Assembly (NCBI RefSeq): GCF_008065115.1
Contig: NZ_CP042913.1
Span: forward strand, 2,392,338 to 2,456,337
DNA: 64,000 nucleotides
Source: Bythopirellula goksoeyrii
GTDB lineage: Bacteria > Planctomycetota > Planctomycetia > Pirellulales > Lacipirellulaceae
Direction of reading: 5' to 3'
Of this stretch, positions 1-8,272 are shown piece by piece (positions within the stretch are counted from its first letter, which is position 1; every line of letters starts with the position of its first letter). Under the pieces are notes generated by a model. That model was not told where the DNA came from, searched no databases, and was given only the letters and a program-made list of their open reading frames with translations. The position numbers and the translations under genes were made by a program.

Positions 1-622
1 CATAGGTGTCAATCTCACGACCATAGCGACCGTTGGCGATTTCGGGTGCCATGTAGTGCACGGTGCCTACGCTTTCGGTCTGGCCACTACGGCGACTGCA
101 AGAAATGAACTTCGACAATCCGTAATCGCCAATCTTGACGGTATCTTCATCCAGGAAAATGTTCGCTGGTTTCAAGTCGCGATGGACGATGCCGTGGTCG
201 TGCAAGTAGGCCACGCCGGCAGCAATTCCACTAAACCATGCAATTGCTAAGTCGACTGGCATCCCGTTCGGGTGACGGTCGATAGCATCTTCGAGAGATT
301 CACCGGAGACATATTCCATCACCACCCATCGGTCATCGTTCTCGTCGGTACGAATATCGTAGATAGCGACCAGGTTGGCATGTTTGAGATTCAAGCAGTG
401 GGTGACACCACGAATCTCAACATCGAGATTGCGGCGAATGAGCTTGAGAGCGACTTCCTTGCCCGCGTCGCTCAGGGCGTAGTACACCTCGCCAAATCCC
501 CCGCGACCAACTCCCCGCTTGATCGTGTACCCATCCAGCGGCTGGCTGCCACTGGCGTACGTGAAGCGCTGACCAGCCTTGGGCCGATCGTCGGATTCGG
601 GTTCTGGATACGGTGCAGTCAT
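1..622 (-). CDS. Serine/threonine protein kinase, 3' part outside the window
   Basis: A reading frame starts at an ATG at 622 and runs off the left edge without a stop, giving about 207 residues. In order it shows a glycine-rich loop ([10 protein letters not shown]), the ATP-anchoring lysine (EVALKLI), the catalytic loop HRDLKPAN and a MAPE motif, so this is a Hanks-type kinase that phosphorylates proteins on Ser/Thr. The metal-binding DFG motif reads DYG (IGDYGLSK). An in-frame GTG 27 bases upstream is an alternative start. It follows the FHA gene on the same strand with a 75-base gap. FHA domains bind phosphothreonine, so the two probably form a signalling pair. The C-terminal part, which often carries sensor domains in planctomycetes, is not visible. 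Confidence 0.93.
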   Translation of the reverse strand, partial: MTAPYPEPESDDRPKAGQRFTYASGSQPLDGYTIKRGVGRGGFGEVYYALSDAGKEVALKLIRRNLDVEIRGVTHCLNLKHANLVAIYDIRTDENDDRWVVMEYVSGESLEDAIDRHPNGMPVDLAIAWFSGIAAGVAYLHDHGIVHRDLKPANIFLDEDTVKIGDYGLSKFISCSRRSGQTESVGTVHYMAPEIANGRYGREIDTY

Positions 623-697
623 GGCAGGTTCTGTGGCTAGTGCGGACACTTGCTTGGTCTTTCTTTAATTGATTCTAACTTGATTAGGGCCTCTCGC

Positions 698-2122
698 TCA
701 AATCTCCTCAAAGCTGAGGGCATAGTTTTCCCCACTAATTCGGCAATTTGCGGTGATTATGCCGTTGGTGGTACCGGGATGATCTTTGGTTTCGACCAAT
801 TCCTTGGTGCGAAACTGTAAATCGTCGCCTCGACGGTAGAGGACCAGGTCATTCTCCCAGTTGGGGCATCGAATGTGGCTATGCGACCCAGCCCCCAGCA
901 CACAACTTTCGCTCATGAGAACGATGGCATCGACAGCAGGTTCGGTTTTATGTTTGGATTCCACTTCCAGGACGGCTGTAGCTGAGAGTGAATGGGGCTT
1001 CGTGAAGCGAAGCTGCAGCGAGTCTCCCAATTCGATCAGTGCCTGGTTGCGTAGTACGATGGGTCCGGTGAGTACGTGGCCGTCAACTTTTGTAGTATGA
1101 ATCGGTGTAAGTACATAGTTTTCTCGTTCGCGTCGGATCGTGGCGTGACGACGTGAAAGATCCGCACGCACTGGAATATCGACGCCACCTTCTGCCGTTG
1201 GCTGACCAATGACGATTTCGTCGTTCAGGCAAATCAGGAATCCGCCAATCTCGTCGATCCATGCGATTATGCGTTTTCCAGCTTCTGGTTTGGTGGTCAT
1301 AGTGTCGACAGTCGCGCAACTGCGCCAAGCTTGAGTACTCGTTGTAAGGGGCGAACCGGCCTTTCGACCGTTTTGGCGAAATTGTGGGCGAATGTTTCTT
1401 GTTGTGGCCTTCAAACCAACCGCTTCCCAGGCCCGCCTTCTGGCCGTCAGGGCAGGGGGGTGCTCAGGAGCCAATTCTAGCACGGCTTCCGCACGGGTGA
1501 GAACTTCAGTCCAATTCTCCTGCTGAATCGCATCATGCAGTGCATTCACCATGGTCGGACACTGTTGAGCGTCTCTAGCGAGTTCCGCCTGGCGGGAGGC
1601 AAGTTGCGTTGCCAAGGATTCGTTCCCCTCGGGCAGCAACCGCTCGACTCGGGTAAGTCCCTGAATGGCTTGGCTAAATTCACCCGAGTAGGCTAGGGAC
1701 TTGGCATCGTTTATCAAGCGTACGATGATTTTCCAGAGGCGTCGTTCGTCGCCGCCCAGTCGATGCTGTTCGAGTTTAGCAATCTGACGTTCCGCCATAG
1801 CTGTTTCTCCACACTCCAACATCTGCCGAGTATTGGCAATTCCTTGTCGGGCTTGCTCCTGGCGGAACTGGTCGATCAACTGTTCGCTTCCGCCCATTCG
1901 TTCGACCTGCCGAATGTCATGCCAGCCGGCAACACTGTCGCCAGCGGCAATTTTCCCGGCTGCACGGTCTACCATACGAGTGGCCACTTCTTTGGAGAGT
2001 CGCTTGGCGGGAAGAAAGTCTCGCAGAGATTCTCGACTCAACAATGCGGAAGCTTCTTCACAGCGACCTTCGTCGATGGCTACTTGAGCTGCTCGAATTT
2101 TTATCCGCCAGCTTGGAAACAT
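698..2122 (-). CDS. FHA domain protein with TPR-like helical N-terminus
   Basis: The product has 474 residues. Residues 1-235 are helical and resemble degenerate TPR repeats (for example ENWTEVLTRAEAVLELAPEHPPAL). Residues about 280-380 form an FHA-type phosphothreonine-binding fold with the typical core LSRRHATIRRERENYVLTP. A second beta-rich stretch follows to the C-terminus. No signal peptide is visible, so it is probably cytoplasmic. An AAAGGA ribosome site lies about 9 bases before the ATG. It sits directly upstream of a Ser/Thr kinase gene and probably acts as that kinase's adaptor or substrate (inference from neighbourhood). The FHA call is firm in outline; the partner is not known. 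Confidence 0.82.
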   Translation of the reverse strand: MFPSWRIKIRAAQVAIDEGRCEEASALLSRESLRDFLPAKRLSKEVATRMVDRAAGKIAAGDSVAGWHDIRQVERMGGSEQLIDQFRQEQARQGIANTRQMLECGETAMAERQIAKLEQHRLGGDERRLWKIIVRLINDAKSLAYSGEFSQAIQGLTRVERLLPEGNESLATQLASRQAELARDAQQCPTMVNALHDAIQQENWTEVLTRAEAVLELAPEHPPALTARRRAWEAVGLKATTRNIRPQFRQNGRKAGSPLTTSTQAWRSCATVDTMTTKPEAGKRIIAWIDEIGGFLICLNDEIVIGQPTAEGGVDIPVRADLSRRHATIRRERENYVLTPIHTTKVDGHVLTGPIVLRNQALIELGDSLQLRFTKPHSLSATAVLEVESKHKTEPAVDAIVLMSESCVLGAGSHSHIRCPNWENDLVLYRRGDDLQFRTKELVETKDHPGTTNGIITANCRISGENYALSFEEI

Positions 2123-2138
2123 GGTTGAGTGTCCTTTC

Positions 2139-2198
2139 TGTCATTTCGAGGTACCCCGAGAAATCTGGCCAGATCCCTCGGGATACCTCGGGATGACA
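2139..2198. repeat. 60-bp palindromic intergenic element
   Basis: A near-perfect dyad of exactly 60 bp runs from TGTCATTTCGAGG to CCTCGGGATGACA, with three mismatched pairs in the outer 24-base arms and a perfect 12-base core ATCTGGCCAGAT. It lies in the gap between two minus-strand genes. Its ends (TGTCA...TGACA) and size resemble REP/MITE-like elements scattered in intergenic DNA of many genomes. Identification as a dispersed family is inference, because only one copy is seen here. Confidence 0.8.
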
Positions 2199-2235
2199 AC
2201 ACGTGCCGGAGGGCGGGGTCTCGTGTGACTAACAA

Positions 2236-2255
2236 CCCCCACCTTCCGGTGGGGG
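2236..2255 (-). terminator. Candidate terminator after the coiled-coil gene
   Basis: An 8-bp GC-rich stem (CCCCCACC / GGTGGGGG) with a TTCC loop lies 16 bases past the stop codon at 2272. On the minus strand it is followed by TTGTTAG, a short T-rich run, which fits an intrinsic terminator. Confidence 0.6.
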
Positions 2256-2271
2256 CTGCGATGCACGATTG

Positions 2272-3081
2272 CTACTTCTCGAAATTCACAACGGCCACTT
2301 CTGAATCACCAGCTTGGTTGAGCTGAAAATACTCAGCAACCTGATCTGCGATGTTCTCGGTGGCTGGCTCATCCAGCGGAATTTCATCTGCGAAATTGGT
2401 ATCCGCATTGGCGAGCTTTGCCGCCACATCGAGTCGTGTGCGAATATCGACGATCAGTTCCTTGGCACGAGCCAATTGACTGTCGTCGAGTTTCATGTCG
2501 CTCGATGCCTGGGCTACTTCGACAAGCTTCAATTTGGCTTCCAGGTTCTCGACTTCCACCTGAAGCTGGCGTTGGGAGCTCATCATCGCCGCCAACTTTT
2601 CGCGGGCCGCTTCGAGGTTACGCTGCCGTGCGTTACGCATGTCGGCCAGGCTTCCAAGTGTGGCATCCGAGGTCTTGTAGCGGACAAACCGACGCGAGAG
2701 ATCTTGCTTCACTTCGTCAGAAGAGTAGCGATTCCCAGCGTAGCGAAAGACATTCTTTCCTGAGCTCAGGTCAGACTGCAAACGCATGATTTCCGACTTT
2801 TCCTTGGCAGCTTTCGCTTCGGCCGTCTCAATCCGCTTGTCGAGCGATTCGACCTCAACTTCTTCCTTGGCAATGACATGCATGCTGCGACGAACTTCCG
2901 GCTCAAGATCGCGGACCATTTTACGGGCACGGTCGATCTGGAACTCCAAGGGTACGCTCTCTTCGACGGTCTGACTCGCACGCTCATAGGAGGTCGTCAG
3001 GTAGCTCATGGCCCCTTTGCCCAAGAGAATCCCCCATAGCAGCCCCACAACTAACACACTCAAGACTAATTTTTTGATCAT
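2272..3081 (-). CDS. Membrane-anchored coiled-coil protein, function unknown
   Basis: The 269-residue product has an N-terminal hydrophobic segment (about residues 5-20, LVLSVLVVGLLWGILL) followed by a long charged, heptad-rich coiled coil (about residues 30-205) and an acidic tail with the motif EYFQLNQAGDSE. It is probably an inner-membrane protein with an extracytoplasmic or cytoplasmic coiled-coil stalk. A strong ribosome site (GGAGGG, 8 bases before the ATG) supports the start. The coiled coil is loosely reminiscent of PspA-type proteins, but nothing specific enough was seen to assign it. It precedes the FHA and kinase genes on the same strand, separated by a terminator-like hairpin and a 60-bp palindrome, so co-transcription is doubtful. 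Confidence 0.75.
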   Translation of the reverse strand: MIKKLVLSVLVVGLLWGILLGKGAMSYLTTSYERASQTVEESVPLEFQIDRARKMVRDLEPEVRRSMHVIAKEEVEVESLDKRIETAEAKAAKEKSEIMRLQSDLSSGKNVFRYAGNRYSSDEVKQDLSRRFVRYKTSDATLGSLADMRNARQRNLEAAREKLAAMMSSQRQLQVEVENLEAKLKLVEVAQASSDMKLDDSQLARAKELIVDIRTRLDVAAKLANADTNFADEIPLDEPATENIADQVAEYFQLNQAGDSEVAVVNFEK

Positions 3082-3395
3082 GACAAATACCCTCCAATTA
3101 GGTTCTAAAAGCCATTAACACCGAAAACAGGCCGCTGCCAAATTCGGTCACTAAGAGGTATTTCGCCGTGTCTTTAGGGATCTTGGCCAAAAATATGAAA
3201 AAGTTCATGAAAGTCCGAACATGGCTCCTGCCCAGCACGTACCGAAACCCTCCCTGGCTCTGGAACCCAAGACCGATGTTGACGAAACGGGCAGAAACCG
3301 GTCTGTTGGCGGTTTAGACAAGAGCGGGCACAGCGAGTCCTCGCTCTAACCTCGCCAATCTCTCCAAAACCTCACCTTCTACGGCATTGGCTGAC
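3082..3395. other. Intergenic region between divergent genes
   Basis: About 314 bases between a minus-strand gene and the His-rich lipoprotein gene. It must hold the promoters of both, but no convincing -35/-10 pair was recognised. A short hairpin AGCGAG-TC-CTCGCT lies at 3332-3345. No open frame in it looks like a gene. Confidence 0.5.
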
Positions 3396-4151
3396 ATGAT
3401 TCGTACTTTAGCTAGAAATACTCTCAGTTCCGCATTCACCCTCGCCCTGTGCGGGGCGTTCTTCCTTCTTGGCCAGATTGGCTGCACCAATTCAAGCGTC
3501 GATCCCGCGCTTCTGGCCAAGTATCAGGAGAAGTTCACCCTGACCTCTGAGCCACCAGAAGTGGATACAGTCTACGGAATCCGCGAGACCCTCTTAGGTA
3601 CCAGCGAAGCGGATCATGAAGACCATGATCACGATCACTCCGACAGCAGTGGCCACGATCATGATTCAGAGGACCAAGCCGATCACGAAGAGGAAGCTCA
3701 CGAACATGAAGAGCACAATCACACCGATGAGCACGCTCACGAACATGCCAAGGAAGTCGCGGAATCGACGGAGCCCCAGCATGTAGCCATGGTGGGTCAA
3801 ATAGGTGGGCTGGCTAACCCTTGGGAAGAGACCCAACCGGAATTTCCCTTTGCCAAGAGCCAGGCGATTTTTTTTCTGGCTGATCCACAAGCCATCGCCG
3901 AACACGCGGCCGAAGGGCACGTTCATGCACCCGGCGAAGAGTGTGCCTTCTGCGCTGCCCATGCCGAAGAGAATTCAGAGTTGCTAGCTGTGGTACGATT
4001 AGTCGATGAAAAAGGCCAAGTTGTGCCCATTGATGCCCGCGAGTTGCTTAATCTCAAGGTGAACGATATGGTGGTCGTCGAGGGCGAAGCTCAAGTCTTG
4101 GAAGGTGGCATGATGGTCGTCAAAGCCACCGGCGTTTTTGTACGCAAGTAG
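3396..4151 (+). CDS. Histidine-rich putative lipoprotein, likely metal-binding
   Basis: The ATG at 3396 is preferred over an upstream TTG at 3387. The 251-residue product begins with a signal sequence ending in GQIGC, a plausible but non-canonical lipobox, so export and lipid anchoring are likely. Residues about 70-125 are a His/Asp/Glu-rich stretch (repeats of HDHD, HEHE, HEHA) of the kind found in zinc, copper or nickel handling proteins. A later segment carries HVHAPGEECAFCAAH, a Cys/His cluster that could bind a metal. The C-terminal 60 residues form a small beta-rich fold (VDEKGQVVPIDA...VVEGEAQVL). It lies 34 bases before an HMA-domain gene on the same strand and the pair probably works in metal homeostasis (inference). 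Confidence 0.8.
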   Translation: MIRTLARNTLSSAFTLALCGAFFLLGQIGCTNSSVDPALLAKYQEKFTLTSEPPEVDTVYGIRETLLGTSEADHEDHDHDHSDSSGHDHDSEDQADHEEEAHEHEEHNHTDEHAHEHAKEVAESTEPQHVAMVGQIGGLANPWEETQPEFPFAKSQAIFFLADPQAIAEHAAEGHVHAPGEECAFCAAHAEENSELLAVVRLVDEKGQVVPIDARELLNLKVNDMVVVEGEAQVLEGGMMVVKATGVFVRK

Positions 4152-4185
4152 TATCTACCAACTCAATTTCTCATAAAGGATTTCG

Positions 4186-4638
4186 ATGATGGAAATAATC
4201 TATCGTAAGTCACTGTTGCTCGCTGCCGTCTTACTAGTATGTGCAGCTTCTGCGCAAGCGGCTGATAAGGCTCCGCTTTCGGAGTCGAAAGACATTCCTG
4301 CTGTGAAAAAGACCCTTAAGATGGCACCCAGCGAGACAGCCATCTTCGTCGGGGACATGCACTGTGCGAATTGCGCTAAAAAGGTTGCCCGCAAGCTCTA
4401 CGCCGTGAAGGGGGTTACCAAAGTTCGCACGGATGTGAAAATCGATGTCGCTATTGTCACTCCACAGCGGAACCAAGAGCTCGATTCCAAGGCGCTCTGG
4501 GCCGCAGCTGAAAAATCGGGAATTCCACCCATCAAGTTGATCGGACCTGCAGGAATCATCGAAGCAGATGAAGAAGCCAAGAAAGAGGCCTCCAAAGCTG
4601 CCCACGACCACGCTGCGGAAGAAACCAAGACCAGCTGA
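4186..4638 (+). CDS. Exported heavy-metal-associated (HMA) domain protein
   Basis: The 150-residue product starts MMEIIYRK with a ribosome site AAAGGA 7 bases upstream (the next ATG at 4189 is also possible). A signal peptide ends at about AQA-AD (residues 24-26). The middle is a ferredoxin-like HMA fold with the metal-binding loop GDMHCANCAKK (CxxC), as in copper chaperones and P-type ATPase N-domains. The C-terminus is charged and holds a His-containing tail (KAAHDHAAEE). As a signal-bearing single-domain protein it would bind Cu or Zn outside the cytoplasm. It follows the His-rich lipoprotein gene closely and is closed by a strong hairpin. Confidence 0.86.
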   Translation: MMEIIYRKSLLLAAVLLVCAASAQAADKAPLSESKDIPAVKKTLKMAPSETAIFVGDMHCANCAKKVARKLYAVKGVTKVRTDVKIDVAIVTPQRNQELDSKALWAAAEKSGIPPIKLIGPAGIIEADEEAKKEASKAAHDHAAEETKTS

Positions 4639-4668
4639 ATCTGAGGCTGAATTCCAACACGAAATGAA

Positions 4669-4698
4669 AACGCCCCGGGATTGCAATCCCGGGGCGTT
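4669..4698. terminator. Bidirectional intrinsic terminator
   Basis: A perfect 30-bp palindrome with a 13-bp stem (AACGCCCCGGGAT) and TGCA loop sits between two convergent genes. On the plus strand TTCTCC follows the stem, and on the minus strand TTTTCATTTC follows. It can end transcription of both the HMA gene and the epimerase gene. Confidence 0.85.
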
Positions 4699-4722
4699 CT
4701 CCGTTTGATCTTCACTATTCCT

Positions 4723-5712
4723 CTAGGCAGGCTGGCCGGCGTACTGCTTTTGATATTCGCCGTAGATCCAGTCATAGGTCTTTTTCATCCCGTCGCGGAG
4801 ACGGATGCCAGGGGCCCAACCCAAGTATTCCTGGATCTTGGTGTTGTCGCTATTGCGGCCGTTGACCCCCTTGGGAGCGGTCAGATTGTGTGTGTGTTTG
4901 AGCTTCACGCCGGCAATGTCTTCGACCATGTCGTAGAGGCCCTCAATCGTGGTGAGCTCATCTGAGCCAAGATTGATGGGTTCGAGGATATCGCTATCGG
5001 TAATGGCCAAGATACCTTTGATGCAGTCATCGATGTACATGAAGCTGCGGGTCTGCTTGCCATCGCCCCAAATTTCCACCTCGGTAGCCCCCGTTTCTTT
5101 GGCATGGATGATCTTGCGGCAGGTCGCAGCAGGTGCCTTCTCACGACCCCCTTCCCAAGTGCCGTAAGGACCATACACATTGTGAAAACGAGCGACACGG
5201 GTGTAGAGGCCATAGTCTTCCCGGAAGTGGCGACACATCCGTTCAGAAAAGAGCTTCTCCCAACCGTAACCATCTTCAGGCATCGCCGGATAGGCATCCG
5301 CTTCTTTGAGAGGCACTACGTCTTCGGACTTCTGCTTATCCGCATTGTAGACACATGCACTACTAGCATAAAAATAACGATCTGCCTTGGCCTTCTCAGC
5401 TGCTTGAAGCAGATGGGTATTGATCAGGACTGACAACATGCAGAGAGCCTTGTTGTTTTCGATGAATCCCATGCCACCCATATCGGCAGCCAGGTTGTAG
5501 ACATCACCCACCCCCTGACAAGCAGCATGGCAGTTGTCGCTTCCCTTGAGGTCAGCAACGACGTTCTCTGCGTCATCAAAAACCTGGTACCACTCCTCTA
5601 CGGGCTTGATATCGACACTGCGCACTTGATGACCATCCTGAAGCAATCGTGCGACTAAATGCCCACCGATGAATCCACCGCCACCGGCAACGAGAACTGG
5701 TTTCTTACTCAT
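4723..5712 (-). CDS. GDP-mannose 3,5-epimerase-like NAD-dependent epimerase
   Basis: The 329-residue protein is an extended short-chain dehydrogenase. It has the NAD-binding GGGGFIGGHL near the N-terminus, the acid/base cysteine segment SSACVY, the YxxxK pair in DGYGWEKL, and the stretches FHNVYGPYGTWEGGREKAP, EIWGDGKQTRSFMYIDD and INLGSDE. These closely follow plant GDP-mannose 3,5-epimerases, whose catalytic Cys and Lys (in SSAC and REKAP) are both kept. The reaction would turn GDP-D-mannose into GDP-L-galactose (and GDP-L-gulose) in the cytoplasm. It is the last gene of the minus-strand polysaccharide locus and presumably supplies an L-sugar donor. A different specificity within the epimerase family cannot be excluded. 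Confidence 0.85.
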   Translation of the reverse strand: MSKKPVLVAGGGGFIGGHLVARLLQDGHQVRSVDIKPVEEWYQVFDDAENVVADLKGSDNCHAACQGVGDVYNLAADMGGMGFIENNKALCMLSVLINTHLLQAAEKAKADRYFYASSACVYNADKQKSEDVVPLKEADAYPAMPEDGYGWEKLFSERMCRHFREDYGLYTRVARFHNVYGPYGTWEGGREKAPAATCRKIIHAKETGATEVEIWGDGKQTRSFMYIDDCIKGILAITDSDILEPINLGSDELTTIEGLYDMVEDIAGVKLKHTHNLTAPKGVNGRNSDNTKIQEYLGWAPGIRLRDGMKKTYDWIYGEYQKQYAGQPA

Positions 5713-5849
5713 CCGAAATTGTCTCCGCAGAAAACTGAATTAGTGTTATTGAGTTGTCTCGATCTCAGGTAAACATTTCATTATACCTTGCAGCTGATCG
5801 TTGTAAAACGGACCAAATGCAAAGCGGCAGTACTCCGAAATCTGCAATT

Positions 5850-7124
5850 TCAGGTCCATTCGACCACGTCGCAGAACTTGCCACAGAGGGTCTTCATGCT
5901 AAGTTCCTGCTCGATCAACTGCTTGCCACGGTTTCCTTTGACAGCGAGTTCAGCCGCTGGAGTAGCTGCCAATTGGCGAATGCAGGCTTCCGCATTGGCA
6001 ACATCACCATGATTGACTTGCCAGCCAATGTCGTGTGATTGGAGCAATTCTCCCACGTGCGATTCCATGGGTCCTAGCAGCAAAACCGGACGGGCTACTG
6101 CCATGGCCCCGTAGACTTTGCAGGGGTGTACGATCCCCACCATTTCTGTGCCCATCGCCACTAAATGGACATCGGCCGCAGACAGCGAGTATTTGATTTG
6201 GTCCAAGGGTTGATAGGGCAGGGTACGGACATTGCTAACTTGCTCGCGCTGGATGAACTCGTCAATTTGCTTTTTGCCGTTTCCGCCGCCAATGAATAAA
6301 AATACTATGCGCGGATCATCCTGAATTTTGCGAGCCGCTTCGAGAATCGTGATCACAGGATGTGCTGGACTAATGTTGCCCGAATACATAATGACAAACT
6401 TGTCGTCTAAGCCATGCTCTTTCCGGAAGGGATTGTTCGCGTGATCCACAGGTTCCAGATGGCTTTCATGGGGCCAGGGAGGCATGATCGCCATGCGATC
6501 ACCCACAGAGCTCTTCGCTTCCAATCGCGCCGCCATAAAACGGTCGAGTGCCACCACGCCTCGGGCCCGCTTGAGAATCGTCCGATTGATCCAGTCAAAC
6601 ACACGCACGACGAACGACCCTTCGCGGGCTTGCCCCATTGCCACGATCTGATCGGGATTGATGTCCATCGCCCAGAATGTGATTGGCACTCTTCGGAAGA
6701 ACTGAATAAACACAGCAGCGGTTGAGGCCATCGGTGGCGACGTACTCACCAGAATTCGGTCCAAACGCCGAGTGAAAAGGCCACGAACAATCACTTGCAG
6801 TAAAAAGAGTGATTGGCCAAGAAGTCGAACCTTGATCGATTTCTTGCCAAAACTCGAAAGTGGCAACCGGCGGATAGTCACCCCGTCCAGCGTTTCACGG
6901 CGAAGGTACTTGCGGCTGGGATCGTCATAGCCTCGTGAGGCGGCGTAGACTAACACTCGATAGCCCCGTCGGGCCAATTCAGCGGCTGCATCGTGCATAT
7001 GTTGTCCTACCGAGGTAGGATCAGGGATATAGACCTGGCTGATTACCAGAATCGTTTCTTGGGCTTTCTTGCTACTCAACTCAATTGGCCTTAAAAAAGG
7101 GATACGAATCTGGCTCTCGGCCAA
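5850..7124 (-). CDS. Glycosyltransferase family 4 (WcaI-like)
   Basis: The 424-residue protein has the two Rossmann domains of GT-B enzymes. The N-terminal half carries QVYIPDPTSVGQHMHDAA (acceptor side) and the C-terminal half MYSGNISPAHPVITILEAAR, LPYQPLDQIKYSLSAADVHL and a donor-binding region ending GPMESHVGELL. It resembles the WcaI/WbuB group used in colanic-acid-type assembly. The frame opens at a TTG two bases after the previous stop. A second TTG at 7079, preceded by AAGG, may be the true start. It lies in a tight run of minus-strand glycan genes. Sugar and linkage cannot be told from sequence. Confidence 0.85.
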   Translation of the reverse strand: MAESQIRIPFLRPIELSSKKAQETILVISQVYIPDPTSVGQHMHDAAAELARRGYRVLVYAASRGYDDPSRKYLRRETLDGVTIRRLPLSSFGKKSIKVRLLGQSLFLLQVIVRGLFTRRLDRILVSTSPPMASTAAVFIQFFRRVPITFWAMDINPDQIVAMGQAREGSFVVRVFDWINRTILKRARGVVALDRFMAARLEAKSSVGDRMAIMPPWPHESHLEPVDHANNPFRKEHGLDDKFVIMYSGNISPAHPVITILEAARKIQDDPRIVFLFIGGGNGKKQIDEFIQREQVSNVRTLPYQPLDQIKYSLSAADVHLVAMGTEMVGIVHPCKVYGAMAVARPVLLLGPMESHVGELLQSHDIGWQVNHGDVANAEACIRQLAATPAAELAVKGNRGKQLIEQELSMKTLCGKFCDVVEWT

Positions 7125-7126
7125 GA

Positions 7127-8272
7127 TCAGGAACTTGTCTTATCGTACAACTTAAGTAGTTCTTCCGTATACTTATTCCAATTCCAGCGTGCTTCGATAT
7201 CGCGCTCCGCCTCCTGCCCCATTCTGAGAGTCCCCTCTGCATCCTCGATAAGTTCCTTTATGGCGGAAGTCAAAGCGGTGTCGTCTTCGGCTGGAACCAC
7301 TAAGCCTGTTTTCTCATGCAGCACCAGTTCACTGCAAGAGCCAAGCTCTGTGCAAATAGTTGCCACACCAGCTTTAAGTGACTCGGCTATGGCAAGTTGA
7401 GGTTGGATAGTTAGCTTGCGAAATGGCAGTACCACGCAAAGAGACTCAGCAATAAGCCGGGCCAAGCTGATCTCATCAGGATAGGGAAAGCGAAACACAC
7501 TGACATTCTCATGCTTCTCACACAGGGCCTGAACGCCTGGTACTTCAAAACGATTTTCACGCAAGGCCAGATCAAAGCTCAGTTCTGGATACTGTGGTGC
7601 CAAGGCATCGAAAGCAGTGAGTACCAGATCACAGCCTTGTTCGTAGGTACCTTCTCGCCAGAACAAAACTCGCTTGCGTTCGCCTGGTTCACATCCGTTG
7701 AGCTCAGTGCGAAAATCGCGAGTGATCCCTGGTCGAACTAACTGGGCTTTTCCACCAACGCTTGCACATTTGTTGGCGACGAATTGCGTCGAACAGGCGA
7801 TGGCCTTTGATTTTCGGTAAAGAGGAGCCCAAATACCAGGGTGCGGCGGTTTGTAGGCGGTGCTAATAACTGGGCAAGAGCTACCCAGCATATTCAGTAA
7901 GCCTGCCAATAGAGTCATTCGATCCGCGCCGAAAAGGTGTAGCATGTCTAGCTTTAAGTCACGCGTGAGTCGTAATATCTCGCGCAGATGTTTCACCATA
8001 GCTAGCGGATAATATCCCGCCTTAATGTTTTGCTTGCCAACTTCACCTCGCCGTCGACCATCCGTAACAAAATGCAGGGGCACGACCGCGGGGCCGGGAA
8101 CCACCTTGGGCAGCACGTAATCTTCTCGAAAGCAAGTCGTGATGAGTCGGACCTCGACGCCCGCTTCGCGCAAGAGAGTAGCCGTGTGCATTGGGAGCTG
8201 CACATGCCCCGAGACATTTTGCTCGCGACCCTTGGGCACTCCTATGCCCGTTACCATTAACCCAACTTTCAC
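7127..8272 (-). CDS. Glycosyltransferase family 4
   Basis: The start is placed at a GTG at 8272 whose GTGA overlaps the stop of the upstream methyltransferase by four bases, rather than at an ATG 45 bases further up inside that gene. The 381-residue product starts MKVGLMVTGIGVPKG and is a GT-B enzyme. The C-terminal half has LFWREGTYEQGCDLVLTAF, FRFPYPDEISLARLIAESLC, and a nucleotide-sugar site around PQLAIAESLKAGVATICTEL. The four-base overlap implies translational coupling with the methyltransferase. It probably adds one sugar of the repeat unit; donor unknown. Confidence 0.82.
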   Translation of the reverse strand: MKVGLMVTGIGVPKGREQNVSGHVQLPMHTATLLREAGVEVRLITTCFREDYVLPKVVPGPAVVPLHFVTDGRRRGEVGKQNIKAGYYPLAMVKHLREILRLTRDLKLDMLHLFGADRMTLLAGLLNMLGSSCPVISTAYKPPHPGIWAPLYRKSKAIACSTQFVANKCASVGGKAQLVRPGITRDFRTELNGCEPGERKRVLFWREGTYEQGCDLVLTAFDALAPQYPELSFDLALRENRFEVPGVQALCEKHENVSVFRFPYPDEISLARLIAESLCVVLPFRKLTIQPQLAIAESLKAGVATICTELGSCSELVLHEKTGLVVPAEDDTALTSAIKELIEDAEGTLRMGQEAERDIEARWNWNKYTEELLKLYDKTSS

